Made by a program: the position numbers and the translations under genes
NCBI RefSeq assembly: GCF_016595275.2
Contig: NZ_JAENIQ020000002.1
Coordinates: forward strand, 434,001 to 498,000
DNA from: Corynebacterium pygosceleis
GTDB taxonomy: Bacteria; Actinomycetota; Actinomycetes; Mycobacteriales; Mycobacteriaceae
DNA: 64,000 nt
Reading direction: 5' to 3'
The notes under the pieces: generated by a model
Told to the model about the DNA's origin: nothing
The model's input: only the letters and a program-made list of their open reading frames with translations
The model's database searches: none
Part shown: positions 51,146 through 62,031 of the stretch, one piece after another
How positions within the stretch are numbered: position 1 is the first letter of the stretch
Layout: each line of letters opens with the position of its first letter

Positions 51146-51435
51146 CGTTCGGTGAAACCCGATTCCCCCCTGGGCTCGGACCACTGTTCGACCACCGTGT
51201 CGACCCGCCCGGGACGTCGGGTGGTGCTGGGCTGTTCGCCGAGTCTGCGCAGGAGAGTCAGGCACGCCTCCTCCGGTCCCTCGGCGACGACGAGGACCCG
51301 GCCGTCCGGGTAGTTCGTCGCCGACCCCGCGAGTCCCAGTTCCTTCGCCCGGGAACGGGTCCACCAGCGGAAGCCCACCCCCTGGACGTGCCCGTGCACC
51401 CACGCGGTGAGTCGCGTCCGGTTGTCCTCGCCCAT
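51142..51435 (-). CDS. acyP: Acylphosphatase
   Basis: Acylphosphatase hydrolyses carboxyl-phosphate bonds such as acetyl phosphate. The 97-residue protein carries both catalytic residues: Arg in [12 protein letters not shown] and Asn in [11 protein letters not shown]. The ATG at 51433-51435 gives the normal family length, whereas the frame is open further upstream without similarity. It is coupled by an ATGA overlap to the lipoprotein gene and lies just upstream of smc, an arrangement also seen in other corynebacteria. Confidence 0.95.
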   Translation of the reverse strand: MGEDNRTRLTAWVHGHVQGVGFRWWTRSRAKELGLAGSATNYPDGRVLVVAEGPEEACLTLLRRLGEQPSTTRRPGRVDTVVEQWSEPRGESGFTER

Positions 51436-51507
51436 CGCCCGCCGCCTTTCGTGATGATCCGTCGGAGAATCTGTTCCGCCGTTCACTGTACCGGGGTCCG
51501 GACGCAC

Positions 51508-51551
51508 GTCAGAGGGGCACCGCCCGATGTCCCGGACGGTGCCCCTCTGAC
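51508..51551 (-). terminator. Terminator of alsT
   Basis: Perfect 15-base arms (51508-51522 and 51537-51551) with a 14-base loop begin 14 bases past the alsT stop. Confidence 0.8.
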
Positions 51552-51565
51552 GGAGATCCCTGCGC

Positions 51566-53041
51566 CTACCTCACGCGGCGGGAGACCTCGTCGTAGCGCT
51601 CATCGCGCTGGAGGATCGCGTCGGTGCCGTCCCAGCACTCCATGTTCTCCCAGCCACGGAGCTTGGGCAGGTCGTCGCGGTGGAAGACGGGGTTGAGCCC
51701 CTTGGCGCGCTGCTCGGCGAAGTGCCTGAGCAGTGCGACGGCGACCCCGCCGAGCGGGATGATGGCGATGAGGTTGACGGTGGCCATCAGACCGGAGAAC
51801 GTGTCGGCGAGCGACCACACCAGCGGAACGGATCCGAGTGCCCCACCGAAGACACAGAGGACGACGAGACCACGGAAGATGTTGAGGACCATCTTGGACC
51901 CGGTCATGAACTCGATGTTCGCCTCTCCGTAGTAGTAGTTGCCGATGACGGAGGAGAACGCGAGGAAGATGATGATGACGGTGAGGAAGTGGATGCCCCA
52001 GGTGCCGACGCTGTCAGCCAGGGCGTTCTGCGTCAGTTCCATACCGCCGTGTCCCTCACCGTACTCGGGCTTGGACAGCAGGATGATGAACGCGGTCACG
52101 GAACAGACGACGACGGTGTCGAAGTAGACGCCGAGGGTCTGGATGAGCCCCTGCTTCGCGGGGTGGGAGACCGTCGCGGTCGCCGCCGCGTTCGGGACGG
52201 AGCCCATACCGGCCTCGTTGGAGAACAGGCCACGACGGACACCGTTCATGATGACGGTGCCGATCGCGGCACCGGAGACCGAACGGAACCCGAAGGCCTC
52301 GGCCCAGATGTTGCCGATCATCGCGGGAACCTGACCGATGTGGATGAACACGACGATGAAGCCGACGATGATGTACGCGACGGCCATGATCGGGACGATC
52401 ACCTGGGTGACGGAACCGATGCGCTGGATGCCGCCGAAGATCACCGCTGCGGTGACCAGCGCGAGGACGGCACCGACGACGACCTTGATGACGGTCGGGT
52501 TCGAGCCCTCGAAAGAGGTGCTCATCGACGCGGCGATGGAGTTCGACTGCACGGCGTTGAACACGAAACCGTAGGTGAAGGTGATGAGCACCGCGAAGAC
52601 GAGCGCCAGCCAGCGCCAGCCGAGGGCCCTGGTGATGTAGTAGGCCGGACCGCCACGGAAGGAATCCTCGTCGCGCACCTTGTAGACCTGGGCGAGGGTG
52701 GACTCGACGAAGGAGGTGGCTCCGCCGATGACGGCGAGTGCCCACATCCAGAACACCGCACCGGGCCCGCCGATCGCGATGGCGATGGCGACACCGGCGA
52801 CGTTGCCGGTACCGACGCGGGACGCCGCGGAAACGGTGAACGCCTTGAAGGCGGAGATGTTCTTCTTGCCCTTTTCGGCGGGGGCGCGCTCGGTGATCGA
52901 CCGGAACATGTCCGGGATGAACCTCAGCTGGACCACGAGGGTGGTCCAGCAGAAGTAGAGTCCCGCTCCGACGAGCAGAACGAGGACGAATTGCCAGTAG
53001 ATGTCGTTGAACTTGCCTATGAAGTTCTGAAGTTGTTCCAT
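51566..53041 (-). CDS. alsT: Sodium:alanine/glycine symporter (AGCS family)
   Basis: This 491-residue membrane protein has about eleven hydrophobic segments and the family motifs: [21 protein letters not shown] near residue 70 (the AGCS signature), [14 protein letters not shown], and [17 protein letters not shown] near residue 275. It imports alanine or glycine with sodium. The ATG at 53039-53041 starts [11 protein letters not shown], followed by the first membrane segment. It is separated from mutM by 34 bases on the same strand and ends with its own strong hairpin. Confidence 0.94.
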   Translation of the reverse strand: MEQLQNFIGKFNDIYWQFVLVLLVGAGLYFCWTTLVVQLRFIPDMFRSITERAPAEKGKKNISAFKAFTVSAASRVGTGNVAGVAIAIAIGGPGAVFWMWALAVIGGATSFVESTLAQVYKVRDEDSFRGGPAYYITRALGWRWLALVFAVLITFTYGFVFNAVQSNSIAASMSTSFEGSNPTVIKVVVGAVLALVTAAVIFGGIQRIGSVTQVIVPIMAVAYIIVGFIVVFIHIGQVPAMIGNIWAEAFGFRSVSGAAIGTVIMNGVRRGLFSNEAGMGSVPNAAATATVSHPAKQGLIQTLGVYFDTVVVCSVTAFIILLSKPEYGEGHGGMELTQNALADSVGTWGIHFLTVIIIFLAFSSVIGNYYYGEANIEFMTGSKMVLNIFRGLVVLCVFGGALGSVPLVWSLADTFSGLMATVNLIAIIPLGGVAVALLRHFAEQRAKGLNPVFHRDDLPKLRGWENMECWDGTDAILQRDERYDEVSRRVR

Positions 53042-53075
53042 GCGGAGAAACGTTAACCTAAAACTAGGGAAAAAG

Positions 53076-53963
53076 TCAGTATCTGCGTTGACAATTTCCG
53101 CAGAAGTGGCTGGAACGGTTCATGAAGTGCTCGCGCTGAATGGGAAATCCGCAGCGTGGACATTCTTTTCCGGCACGACCGTAAACCATGAGCGAACGGT
53201 CAAAATAACCTGAATCACCGTTGACGTTCACGTACAGGGCATCGAAGGAGGTTCCGCCCTGAACCAGGGCCTCCCGCATGACCTCGCTCCCGGCGCACAG
53301 CAGTTCCCCGATGCGCCGCGACGACATCCGCGAGGCGCGCTGCCGGGGATGGACGCGGGCCCGCCACAGCATCTCGTCGGCGTAGATGTTGCCGACACCG
53401 GAGACGAGGTCCTGCGCGAGCAGCAGTCGTTTGATCTCCGTGTCCCGGCTCTTCAGTGCGCGGACGAGCGAGTCGTCGGGGTCGAGGTCGGTTTCGAGCA
53501 GATCCGGGGCGATGTGGGCGACCCTGAGGGGGACCCTGCGGGAGGTCCGCCCGGGTGTGGTGGCCCTGCCCTCCACCAGTGGCCCGGTGTTCCAGTAACC
53601 GAAGGTCCGTTGGTCGACGAACCAGACCTCACGTCCGTCCTCCAGTACGGCCCGTGCACGGAGGTGTCGCCGGTTGGGGTCGTCCGCCCCCGCACCGGGA
53701 TCCTTGATCAGCATCTGCCCGCTCATGCCGAGATGGACGAGAAGTGCGTCGTCCCCAGGCGACAGGACCAGCCAGAGGAACTTTCCACGTCGTTCGACGG
53801 AGACGATCCCGCGCCCACGGAGGGCGGCCGACACCTCGGTGGCACCACCGGCGTTGTTGCGGGCGGCCCGTGGATGGAACACCTCGGCCCGGTCGATCCG
53901 GGAGGAGGTCACCAGGTTGGCGAGGCCCGCCCGGACGGTCTCGACCTCGGGGAGTTCAGGCAT
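53076..53963 (-). CDS. mutM: Formamidopyrimidine-DNA glycosylase
   Basis: MutM removes 8-oxoguanine and formamidopyrimidine from DNA and nicks the site. The 295-residue protein begins MPELPEVETV, whose Pro after Met is the catalytic nucleophile and whose Glu is the general acid. RRGKFLWLVL carries the conserved Lys, the H2TH region follows (LVSGVGNIYADEMLWRA), and a C-terminal zinc finger has Cys pairs in CPRCG and CGNC. It begins 9 bases after the rnc stop, in the cluster sepIVA-DUF177-rnc-mutM. Confidence 0.97.
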   Translation of the reverse strand: MPELPEVETVRAGLANLVTSSRIDRAEVFHPRAARNNAGGATEVSAALRGRGIVSVERRGKFLWLVLSPGDDALLVHLGMSGQMLIKDPGAGADDPNRRHLRARAVLEDGREVWFVDQRTFGYWNTGPLVEGRATTPGRTSRRVPLRVAHIAPDLLETDLDPDDSLVRALKSRDTEIKRLLLAQDLVSGVGNIYADEMLWRARVHPRQRASRMSSRRIGELLCAGSEVMREALVQGGTSFDALYVNVNGDSGYFDRSLMVYGRAGKECPRCGFPIQREHFMNRSSHFCGNCQRRY

Positions 53964-53972
53964 CGACGGTTC

Positions 53973-54773
53973 TCAGGACCGTTTCCGACCGGAGGCGGCC
54001 TCGCGGGCGATGGTCTCCGGGGAGTCGGGCCCGAAACCGAGTTCATCGCGCAGTCGTGCGTAGGCGACGGCGGCGGCGTCCTGCTCCGCGGTCTTCTTAC
54101 TGGTTCCGTGGCCCGCGCCCAGGTCACGCCCGGCGACGGTGACGGTGGCGGTGAACTGGCGGTCGTGGTCCGGCCCCTGCGAGGTGACGGAGTACTCCGC
54201 CATCGGCAGCTTGCGCTCCGCGAGACGTTCCTGGAGGGAGGTCTTCCAGTCGTTGTGCATACCGGTGGCCGCGGCTGTCTCGATGAGGTGGGAGAACAGT
54301 CGGAGCACCACGGACCGCGCGACCTCGAAGCCGTGCTCCAGGTAGATCGCCCCCAGCAGCGCCTCCGTCGTGTCGGCGAGAATGGAGTCCTTGTCGTCGC
54401 CTCCACTGCCCTGCTCCCCTTTACCGAGGAGAATGAAGCGGCCGAGTCCGATCTCCCGTGCGACCTCCGCGAGCCCGTACCGGCTGACGATGGAGGCCCG
54501 CATCTTGGAGATGTCACTCTCCGATCTCGTCGGGTGCAGCTGGTAGAGCCGTGCGGCGACGGAGAGACCGAGAACGGAGTCCCCCAGGAACTCCAGGCGC
54601 TCATTGTTCGGAAGATGGCCGTTCTCGTTGGCGAATGACCGGTGTGTCAGCGCGAGGCGGAGCAGTTCCTCGGGGAGATCGACGCCGAAACTGGCGAGCA
54701 GCGGGGCGTGGTCGACCGCGTTGAAGGATTTCTGGAGGGCCGCCGCACCGGTCAGACGTTTCCGGGGGCTCAC
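53973..54773 (-). CDS. rnc: Ribonuclease III
   Basis: RNase III cleaves double-stranded RNA, including rRNA precursors. The 266-residue protein shows the catalytic signature NERLEFLGDSVLGL, the second acidic site in DTTEALLGAIYLEHG, and a C-terminal double-stranded-RNA-binding domain (DWKTSLQERLAE through GTSKKTAEQDAAAVAY). The GTG at 54771-54773 overlaps the DUF177 stop as GTGA, so it is chosen over the longer in-frame reading. Some extra charged residues follow the RNA-binding domain. Confidence 0.95.
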   Translation of the reverse strand: MSPRKRLTGAAALQKSFNAVDHAPLLASFGVDLPEELLRLALTHRSFANENGHLPNNERLEFLGDSVLGLSVAARLYQLHPTRSESDISKMRASIVSRYGLAEVAREIGLGRFILLGKGEQGSGGDDKDSILADTTEALLGAIYLEHGFEVARSVVLRLFSHLIETAAATGMHNDWKTSLQERLAERKLPMAEYSVTSQGPDHDRQFTATVTVAGRDLGAGHGTSKKTAEQDAAAVAYARLRDELGFGPDSPETIAREAASGRKRS

Positions 54774-55306
54774 AGGAACTTCTCCAGACCGGCCCACCTG
54801 GGGTCCGGCAGATTCTTCTCGTCCTCACCGGAGACGCCGTCAGGTTCCGGGGTACGGTCCGAATCACACTCACCGATACCGAAGTATCCGCAGGTCGGGG
54901 AAAACGGCAGGTTGAGCCCGACGACGTCGGTGAGGCTCTGCTGGATGTCGAGTTCCGTCCCCTCGATACGGGGCGGATTCTCCTCCGCGTCATCGTCCGC
55001 GGCATCACCGCTGATGAAGTCGTCGGAGGCGGCGAAGACCTCGTTCACGTGAAAGGAATGCTCGACGTCCAGGGGGCGCAGGCACCGGGCGCACTCGCCG
55101 CTCAGGGGCGCGGTGACCGTCGCATCGACGAGGACGGCGTCACCGAGGGGGGACAGGAAGGCCTCTACGGTGACATCGGCACCCTCGTCTATGGCGACCA
55201 GCGGAAGCCCGATCCTCAGGGGACTGGGTCCTGTTTGGGTGCGCTGGGTCGGCGTGGCCGAGGAGCGCAGCAGGGTTGCGACATCAAATACAAATGGTGA
55301 GTTCAT
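54770..55306 (-). CDS. DUF177 (YceD) family protein
   Basis: DUF177 proteins are linked to large-subunit rRNA accumulation in some bacteria. This 178-residue protein has the family hallmarks: VDATVTAPLSGECARCLRP with the paired Cys, and a second pair in FSPTCGYFGIGEC near residue 145, which may bind zinc. The ATG at 55304-55306 begins MNSPFVFDVATLLR. It is coupled to rnc by overlap. In many bacteria rpmF follows DUF177; here rnc does, as in mycobacteria. Confidence 0.9.
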   Translation of the reverse strand: MNSPFVFDVATLLRSSATPTQRTQTGPSPLRIGLPLVAIDEGADVTVEAFLSPLGDAVLVDATVTAPLSGECARCLRPLDVEHSFHVNEVFAASDDFISGDAADDDAEENPPRIEGTELDIQQSLTDVVGLNLPFSPTCGYFGIGECDSDRTPEPDGVSGEDEKNLPDPRWAGLEKFL

Positions 55307-55365
55307 GGCGCCCCACAGCCTACCCTCTGGGCGGGTCACCGCCCAGATCACCTCACCTGCGGCCG

Positions 55366-56139
55366 CTACTCCTCGTAGCCGCGTGCGGAATAACGGGTAC
55401 CGCGTTCCGGGCGTTCCGTCCGCTCGCGGTGCTCGGCACGGTCACCACGACCGGCGGCCCCGGCACCGCGGCGGAGAGCGGCACGGTCCTTGGACACGCT
55501 CCGGAGGGTGGCGGACAGTGATTCCTCGAACTCGGCGAGCTTCGTGTCGACGAAGGCGTCACACTCACCACGGAGCCGGTTGGAGTCGGCGTGGGCCGAA
55601 TCGACGATCCGGTGGGCCTCCTCGTTCGCCCGGCGGACGACCTCGGAGTCACTGACCAGGCGGTGCTGCTCCGCGAGCCCCTCATCGACGCTGCGCTGGT
55701 AGGTCTCGTTGCCCTTGGCCACGAGACGCTCAGCTTCGGCGTTGGCCCGGTCGACGGTCGCCTCGGCCTCCCTGCGGGCGTCGACCACGAGACGTTCGGC
55801 CTCCTCCTCGGCGCGGGCGACGAGGAGATTGGCGTGGTTCTCGGCGTCGGCGACCATCGCGTCAGCGTCCGTGCGCGCGGCAGAGACCAGGGCGGACGCC
55901 TCATTCTCCGCTTCGGTGACCAGGTATTCGGCCTGTTCCTCGGCGCCGCGGATCAGGTCATCCCGTTTGTCGAGGACGTCCTGCGCGTCATCGACCTCCT
56001 GCGGCAGTGCCTCGCGGAGGTCATCGAGGAGGCGGAGCATCTCCGTCCGGGGCACGAGACAGTTGGAGGACATGGGCACGCCGTAGGCCTGCTCCACGGT
56101 GGCGTTGAGCTCGTCAAGGGATTCAAATACGCGGTACAT
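55366..56139 (-). CDS. sepIVA: DivIVA-like septation protein SepIVA
   Basis: SepIVA is a DivIVA-domain protein required for septation in mycobacteria. The 257-residue protein begins MYRVFESLDELNATVEQAYG, contains the segment with VPRTEMLRLLDDLREAL, then a long coiled coil (about residues 70-230) rich in Ala, Glu, Arg and Asp, and a basic/Glu tail. The identification rests on both sequence and gene order, since DUF177, rnc and mutM follow in mycobacteria as well. The ATG at 56137-56139 gives a normal N-terminus; the longer frame does not. It is separated from gdhA by a terminator. Confidence 0.88.
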   Translation of the reverse strand: MYRVFESLDELNATVEQAYGVPMSSNCLVPRTEMLRLLDDLREALPQEVDDAQDVLDKRDDLIRGAEEQAEYLVTEAENEASALVSAARTDADAMVADAENHANLLVARAEEEAERLVVDARREAEATVDRANAEAERLVAKGNETYQRSVDEGLAEQHRLVSDSEVVRRANEEAHRIVDSAHADSNRLRGECDAFVDTKLAEFEESLSATLRSVSKDRAALRRGAGAAGRGDRAEHRERTERPERGTRYSARGYEE

Positions 56140-56221
56140 GCCCCATACGGTACCCAACAATCGGCACTCCGGCGGGATGACACAGTACCGGATGTCCTGC
56201 ACATCCCGACCCGGGAAAGGG

Positions 56222-56276
56222 CGACGACCCCGCCCCGGTTCCCGTCCATCACTGGCGGGTCGGGGCGGGGTCGTCG
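56222..56276 (-). terminator. Terminator of gdhA
   Basis: Perfect 16-base arms (56222-56237 and 56261-56276) with a 23-base loop lie 51 bases past the gdhA stop and before the sepIVA start. Confidence 0.8.
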
Positions 56277-56326
56277 GACCACCGTGGGATCACAGAGGGG
56301 GTGTCCCGCTGAAATGATCCGGACTG

Positions 56327-57700
<1,374 letters not shown>

Positions 57701-57841
57701 CTACGACAGGGACGGACGATGCCGTCCCGAGACCGGGCCCCGGTTCGCGGTGTGCGATCCGGGGAATCTCCGGAACCCCGTGGGTCGCGGTGGTGCGACG
57801 GGGTTTACTCCAGTCTTGACCGGCAATACCTGTCACGCAAC

Positions 57842-58736
57842 TCAAAATTGTGTGTCATAGATCACACCCTGCCCATCATGTGGCACACCCTGCACTTTTC
57901 CCCGATCTGTCTCCACCACAGCAGCCGCCACCGACGCCCCCAGAGGCACCGGAACACGGTAAATCTCCCCCTCGCCACCCCCGGCCTGCCAATCGACCAA
58001 CAGGTATTTGATGAGCGTCACCACGGTGGGGTTGCGGGGCATGTGCATGTGCCGTCCGAGATTCTCCCGACAGAGATCCTGAAGCACGATGTTGCGGGTC
58101 CGCCTTCCCCGGATCGGCTGGAGGTCCGACCTCCACGTCATCTCGTCGAAACGCGTGGACACCGTCACGTAGGCGGGCCCGGGAACCGTCTCCCCCGCCC
58201 CGTTCAGTTCCGCCTGGAACCGCGACCCGACGAGCAGATCCTGCAGCGCCGGAGAGAACACCGCGTCCCGGAACGGCTCCGGCAGCAGCGCAACCAGGTG
58301 GATCAGACCGTCCGGACCGCCGCCCCGGGGGTGAGGCCAGACCGATCCAGGTCGCGGTCCGCCTCCCGCCGTCGACGACGTTCGTCCGGTACCTCGTCAC
58401 GGTCGCCCCCTGCGAGAACCCGATCAGGGACACCGCCCGGGCACCGGATGACCGGAGCGCGGCGGTGACCGTCGCGTCGAGCTGGGCCGCGGATTCAGCG
58501 ATCGGACACCACCCGAAACCGTCGTCCGCACCGGGTCCCCTCCCGTAGTCCAGCCCGTAGACGCACCACCCCTCGTCGGCCAGCTCGGCACCGAGGAGCG
58601 AGTAGTCCGCGTAGAGCGTCGAATCCGTGCCGTGGACCTGTGACACCGACGCCGCCGGGAGCCCCGGGGACCCCGGCGGTGTCCGCCACCCCACCCACTA
58701 CACTGACGACACCGGCGGTCAGTGCCGCAGCGACCA
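57842..58736 (-). pseudogene. Secreted lipase/alpha-beta hydrolase, frameshifted
   Basis: An exported lipase-like hydrolase can be followed through all three minus-strand frames. The ATG at 58734-58736 starts a signal peptide (MVAAALTAGVVSVVGGVADT). The core is in another frame from about 58640: VHGTDST, GWCVYGLDYG and the nucleophile elbow GFSQGA. Near 58325-58335 a C5G4 run shifts the frame again to the C-terminal part (FRDAVFSPALQDLLVGS to the stop at 57842). Two single-base insertions would explain it. The His motif of the triad is not certain. It lies upstream of gdhA and carries a GlxR box in its tail. Confidence 0.75.
57851..57866 (-). promoter_or_regulatory. GlxR (CRP-type) box upstream of gdhA
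   Basis: TGTGTCATAGATCACA matches the corynebacterial GlxR pattern TGTGANNTANNTCACA at all but one specified base (T for A at position five). It lies 181 bases before the gdhA start, inside the last codons of the lipase pseudogene. GlxR control of gdh is known in C. glutamicum; here it is inferred from the site. Confidence 0.65.
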
Positions 58737-58826
58737 TCCGCACCCAGACGCCGTCCAGTTGAGTCCCATGGATCCCACAGTGGTGCCCGGGCAGCTGGAC
58801 CGGACCGATCCGAAGAGGTAGAAACC

Positions 58827-59999
58827 GTGGACACCACACCGAACACGCCAGATGCCCGCACCCCGCACCCCACCGTCGTCCTGGCACCCGACTCCTTCAA
58901 GGGAACGGCCACCGGCAGCCGGGCCGCGGAGTGGATCGGCGCCGGATTCACCGAGGTGTGCCCCGACTCCGAGGTGATCCTGGCCCCCATGGCGGACGGC
59001 GGTGAGGGCACCTCCGCCTGTTTCAGCGGCGAGGTGTGCACGCTCCCCACCGTCACCGCAGCCGGCCGACTCACCGAAGCCTCCTACGTCTTCGACGCCG
59101 ACGGCGGCGGAACGGGCGTCCCGCAGGCCTACATCGACATCGCCGCGGCATCCGGGCTGCCCGCTGTCGCGGACTCGCCGGTCCCCGGGACCGGGGACAC
59201 CTTCGGAACCGGTGTCCTGATCGCCGACGCGGTCTCCCGCGGGGCGGCCCACATCATCCTCGGTCTCGGTGGGTCCGCGACGGTCGACGGCGGAACCGGG
59301 ATTCTCATCGCCCTCGGTGCACAACCCCTCGACGGCGGCGGACGCGCACTGCCCCAGGGCGGTGAACACCTCACCGAGCTGGCGGACATCGACACAGCGC
59401 AACTGAACGTACGTGCCGCCGCCGTGGAATGGACGCTCCTCGCCGACGTCACCGCCCCCGCCACCGGTCCGGAGGGCGCGGCGACGGTCTTCGGCCCGCA
59501 GAAGGGCGCGGATCCCGAACTGGTCGGTCGACTGGACGCCGGTCTGGCGCACCTCTGTTCCTTCGCCGGGATCGACCCGCAGACTCCCGGTTACGGTGCC
59601 GCCGGAGCGGTCCCCGTGGGACTGCACTGGCTCAGTTCCGTCGTCACCGGCGGAGAACCCCGGCTCCGTCTGCTCCCGGGTGCCCGGACCGTCGCGGAGT
59701 CGGTCGGGCTCCCCGGACTCATCTCCGGGGCGGACCTCGTGGTCACCGGCGAAGGTCGGGTCGACGGGCAGAGCTTCCGTGGAAAGGTCGTCGGCACGGT
59801 CCTCGACATCGCACGTGACACGGACACACCGGCGGCGGTGATCGCGGGACGGATCGACACCGCGCTACCGGACGGTGTGACCGGAATCCAACTGCGCTCT
59901 CCCGGAGCCGACGGCCACGACCGGACCGCGGAGCAGCTGCGGGAGGCGGGCCGACGCCTCGCGGAACGCTACCTGGAGACCCGCACCGACCACGGGTAG
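58827..59999 (+). CDS. Glycerate kinase
   Basis: This 390-residue protein belongs to the GlxK/GarK glycerate kinase family, which phosphorylates glycerate. Conserved pieces are VLAPDSFKGTATG at the start, MADGGEGTSACF near residue 55, the GLGGSATVDGGTG loop near residue 150 and VVTGEGRVDGQSFRGK near residue 310. The GTG at 58827-58829 follows AGAGG; a longer frame upstream crosses the divergent lipase pseudogene. Its 3' end overlaps the next gene by 31 bases in the convergent orientation. Confidence 0.93.
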   Translation: MDTTPNTPDARTPHPTVVLAPDSFKGTATGSRAAEWIGAGFTEVCPDSEVILAPMADGGEGTSACFSGEVCTLPTVTAAGRLTEASYVFDADGGGTGVPQAYIDIAAASGLPAVADSPVPGTGDTFGTGVLIADAVSRGAAHIILGLGGSATVDGGTGILIALGAQPLDGGGRALPQGGEHLTELADIDTAQLNVRAAAVEWTLLADVTAPATGPEGAATVFGPQKGADPELVGRLDAGLAHLCSFAGIDPQTPGYGAAGAVPVGLHWLSSVVTGGEPRLRLLPGARTVAESVGLPGLISGADLVVTGEGRVDGQSFRGKVVGTVLDIARDTDTPAAVIAGRIDTALPDGVTGIQLRSPGADGHDRTAEQLREAGRRLAERYLETRTDHG

Positions 60000-60367
60000 G
60001 TGGCCGGGAGCTCGTACAGTGCCTCCTGCTCCAGCATGACACGGTCACGCGGCAGGACCGCCGGTGGTGTCAGCAGCCGGGACAGGGTCATCGCCAACTG
60101 GTTCACCGAACCACGCACCCCCTCCAGCTGAATCCGGTACCGGCACACCGACGCGTCGTCCATGTCGAGGTCCGAGTGCTCCACCCGGTAGATCCTCCGC
60201 AGTTCGGTCTCCAGCTCCGGATCCACCCGTGGGGACGTGTCGACGGCGACCCGTGCACGCTCGACGTCACCGGCGACGATGAGCTCATCCGTCGCACGGG
60301 TGAACCGCTCGGACAGGCCTGCGACCTCGGCGTCGGGGACCAGACAGTCAAAATCAATCGTGGGCAT
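59969..60367 (-). CDS. Conserved hypothetical protein
   Basis: A 132-residue soluble protein begins MPTIDFDCLVPDAEVAGLSERF and has two Arg/Glu-rich helical stretches followed by a short C-terminal YELPATYPWSVRV. No motif is recognised. It is divergent from the DUF4921 gene with 31 bases between the starts and convergent with the glycerate kinase gene, overlapping it by 31 bases. Length, start and composition support a real gene. Confidence 0.7.
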   Translation of the reverse strand: MPTIDFDCLVPDAEVAGLSERFTRATDELIVAGDVERARVAVDTSPRVDPELETELRRIYRVEHSDLDMDDASVCRYRIQLEGVRGSVNQLAMTLSRLLTPPAVLPRDRVMLEQEALYELPATYPWSVRVSR

Positions 60368-60398
60368 GCCGCCACACTAGCGAATAATCTGGAGAATT

Positions 60399-61787
60399 AT
60401 GACCCCCTCATACCCCACCCGCCGGGCACCGCTCACGACAATGGCCGACGGAACGATCAAGCAGGTCAACCCCTTTACGGGGACCGAGGTCTGGACGGTT
60501 CCCGGACGCGGCAACAGACCCCTGTCAGTTCCCGCGGCCGCCACCACCCCACTCGCCGACATCGACGTGGACCACCACTGCGCCTTCTGCCCCGGCAACC
60601 TCCTGCTCACCCCTCCGGAGAAGGCACGCATGGTCCGGCACGGGGGTACGGCCGGGGACGGAGGCGGCGGACAGCGGCGCGGCGGTGACGACTGGCGGAT
60701 CATCACCGGGCTGCTCCCCCATCAACTGCACGACACGACAGCGGAATTTCGCCGTGTCCCCAATCTCTTCGAGATCGTCTCCTACGACTACTGGCGCGCG
60801 AACTACGGATTCACCATGGACGCCGACACCTCCGCGCGGATGGCCGCCTACATCTCCGATGACGACGGCCGCGAGCACGTCCGCCGGACCGTCGAGACCC
60901 GGCTCCGGGCGTCCGGCGCGCCGGACGCCGACGCGACCGCCGACCTGACCGAACCGGAACTCATCGAACGGGCCGGTGGTTTCTTCGCGGGCGGCCACGA
61001 CATCATCATCGCCCGGAACCATTTCGCCCCCGGGGCCACCGACACCGGACAGCTGGCGTCCTCCGGGACGTTCACCCCGGAGGAGCACGCGGCGCTGATC
61101 CGCTTCACCGTCGCCGCGACGGCCGATCTCTACGGACGCAACCGGTACACACCGTATGTCGCGGTGTTCCAGAACTGGCTCAAACCGGCCGGAGCCTCCT
61201 TCGACCACCTGCACAAGCAGCTCGTCGCCATCGATGAACGCGGGGTCCAGGCGGACACGGAGATCGCCCAGCTGCGGGCCAACCCCAACATGTACAACGA
61301 ACTGGCGGTGGACTACGCCGGGTACCACAACCTCACGATCGCGGAGAACGACCACGCGATCTGCTTCGCCGGGATCGGGCACCGGTACCCGACGCTGGAG
61401 ATCTACTCGAAGTCCGCCACCCCGGAACCGTGGTTGCAGTCCGATGAGGAGGTCAGGGCGATGAGTGATCTCATCCACGCCTGCCACGCCGCGGCCGGAC
61501 CGGAGGTCCCGTGCAACGAGGAGTGGCACCACAAACCGATCGACCTGGACATGCCCATGCCGTGGCGGGTGGTCATCAAGTGGCGGGTGTCCACGCTCGC
61601 CGGATTCGAGGGCGGCACGAAGATCTACCTCAACACCATCTCCCCGCAGTCGATCAGGGACCGGATGGTGGCCGCGATGTACCGGCTGCGTGACGACGGG
61701 GTGATCGCCCGGGATCTCCGGATAGCCACCGAGTGCCGTCTGGAGCGCAACAGTCTCCGGTACAACCCCTTCCTGACGGGCCGCTGA
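60399..61787 (+). CDS. DUF4921 / GalT-like HIT-superfamily protein
   Basis: The 462-residue protein resembles galactose-1-phosphate uridylyltransferases of the HIT superfamily. CAFCPGN near residue 60 contributes a zinc-type Cys pair, and the nucleotide-transfer motif appears as FDHLHKQLVA (His-x-His-x-x) near residue 268. NEEWHHKPIDLDMP near residue 370 lies where the second metal site usually is. Family members like this are labelled DUF4921, and the substrate is unknown. The ATG at 60399 is used; the ATG at 60441 (MADGTIKQVN) is a plausible alternative. Confidence 0.85.
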   Translation: MTPSYPTRRAPLTTMADGTIKQVNPFTGTEVWTVPGRGNRPLSVPAAATTPLADIDVDHHCAFCPGNLLLTPPEKARMVRHGGTAGDGGGGQRRGGDDWRIITGLLPHQLHDTTAEFRRVPNLFEIVSYDYWRANYGFTMDADTSARMAAYISDDDGREHVRRTVETRLRASGAPDADATADLTEPELIERAGGFFAGGHDIIIARNHFAPGATDTGQLASSGTFTPEEHAALIRFTVAATADLYGRNRYTPYVAVFQNWLKPAGASFDHLHKQLVAIDERGVQADTEIAQLRANPNMYNELAVDYAGYHNLTIAENDHAICFAGIGHRYPTLEIYSKSATPEPWLQSDEEVRAMSDLIHACHAAAGPEVPCNEEWHHKPIDLDMPMPWRVVIKWRVSTLAGFEGGTKIYLNTISPQSIRDRMVAAMYRLRDDGVIARDLRIATECRLERNSLRYNPFLTGR

Positions 61788-62031
61788 TTCCCGGCGCGGC
61801 GCGGGCGCCCGGTTCCTCGACCGATACCCCCGGTGGCACCGGGTGCGGACGGAGGAAACGTCATTCCCCGCCCCACGCGGGTTGTTCCGGTATATCTGGA
61901 CTATCGGGGACCGGCCGCTGTTCGGCCGGGCCCCCTAGCGACCATTCCCAGTTTCCGGCGTCGCCCGGGTCCGTCCCGGTTGCGGGCGGACACGACCGAC
62001 ACCGGCAGATTTCGATAGGAGCACTCCACAC

